Part shown: one piece after another, positions 63,761-64,000 of the stretch
Layout of the letters: every line of letters begins with the position of its first letter
Numbering within the stretch: position 1 is the stretch's first letter
Source of the DNA: Anaeromicropila populeti
GTDB taxonomy: Bacteria > Bacillota > Clostridia > Lachnospirales > Lachnospiraceae
DNA length: 64,000 nucleotides
Assembly (NCBI RefSeq): GCF_900112775.1
Contig: NZ_FOYZ01000002.1
Location: 186,001 to 250,000 of the forward strand
Direction of reading: 5' to 3'
The notes under the pieces: generated by a model
Database searches by the model: none
Seen by the model: only the letters and a program-made list of their open reading frames with translations
What the model was told of the DNA's origin: nothing
Made by a program: the position numbers and the translations under genes

Positions 63761-64000
<240 letters not shown>

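Overview
The window is about 64 kb of low-GC DNA from a Gram-positive, probably anaerobic, member of the Firmicutes. I infer a Lachnospirales/Clostridia lineage, possibly near cellulolytic Cellulosilyticum-type organisms. The grounds are the L10-leader/rplJ-rplL, rpoB-rpoC, str and S10-spc gene order, Zn-type S14, strong SigA-like promoters, AGGAGG ribosome binding sites, a lipoprotein GH9 cellulase and a c-di-GMP-I riboswitch. The species is not identified.

Layout. 1-4.5 kb: end of a GNAT gene, an OmpR/HK two-component pair, an unknown membrane-anchored protein and an acyltransferase-3 protein. 4.5-14.7 kb: L10 leader, rplJ, rplL, a CPBP protease, rpoB, rpoC. 14.7-23.3 kb: a PixA/AidA-like protein, a GH9 cellulase, then a c-di-GMP-I riboswitch heading an apparent operon (substrate-binding lipoprotein, GGDEF-EAL enzyme, 2-hydroxyacid dehydrogenase, esterase). 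23.5-28.4 kb: rpsL, rpsG, fusA, tuf. 28.6-34.9 kb: ROK regulator, rpoD (minus strand), Mrp/NifX fusion ATPase, fructose-bisphosphate aldolase, PAS-GGDEF protein. 35.0-40.5 kb (minus strand): a pspA-ydjG-ydjH-ydjI type envelope-stress operon with two TPM proteins, one carrying three TPM repeats. 40.6-43.5 kb: four cysteine-rich genes of unknown function. 43.5-44.2 kb: a lipoprotein. 44.4-51.6 kb: a VgrG/PAAR-like contractile-injection effector module (possible DcrB-like chaperone, VgrG, DUF1629/Imm11-like protein, DUF4280 PAAR-like protein, VgrG with a long C-terminal extension, three unknown genes that may include immunity genes). 51.6-52.5 kb: an rRNA-methyltransferase-like gene. 52.5 kb to the end: the S10-spc operon from rpsJ to secY and the start of adk.

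The transcription/translation core, which is usually nearly continuous in Firmicutes, is interrupted here by accessory blocks between rplL and rpoB, rpoC and rpsL, and tuf and rpsJ. Several core genes have long structured leaders (rplJ, rpoB, rpsG, rpsJ). The most interesting accessory loci are the injection-effector module with no core apparatus genes in the window, the triplicated TPM protein in the psp-like operon, the cysteine-rich cluster, and the riboswitch-controlled c-di-GMP operon. No tRNA, rRNA, CRISPR array, transposase or integrase was seen.
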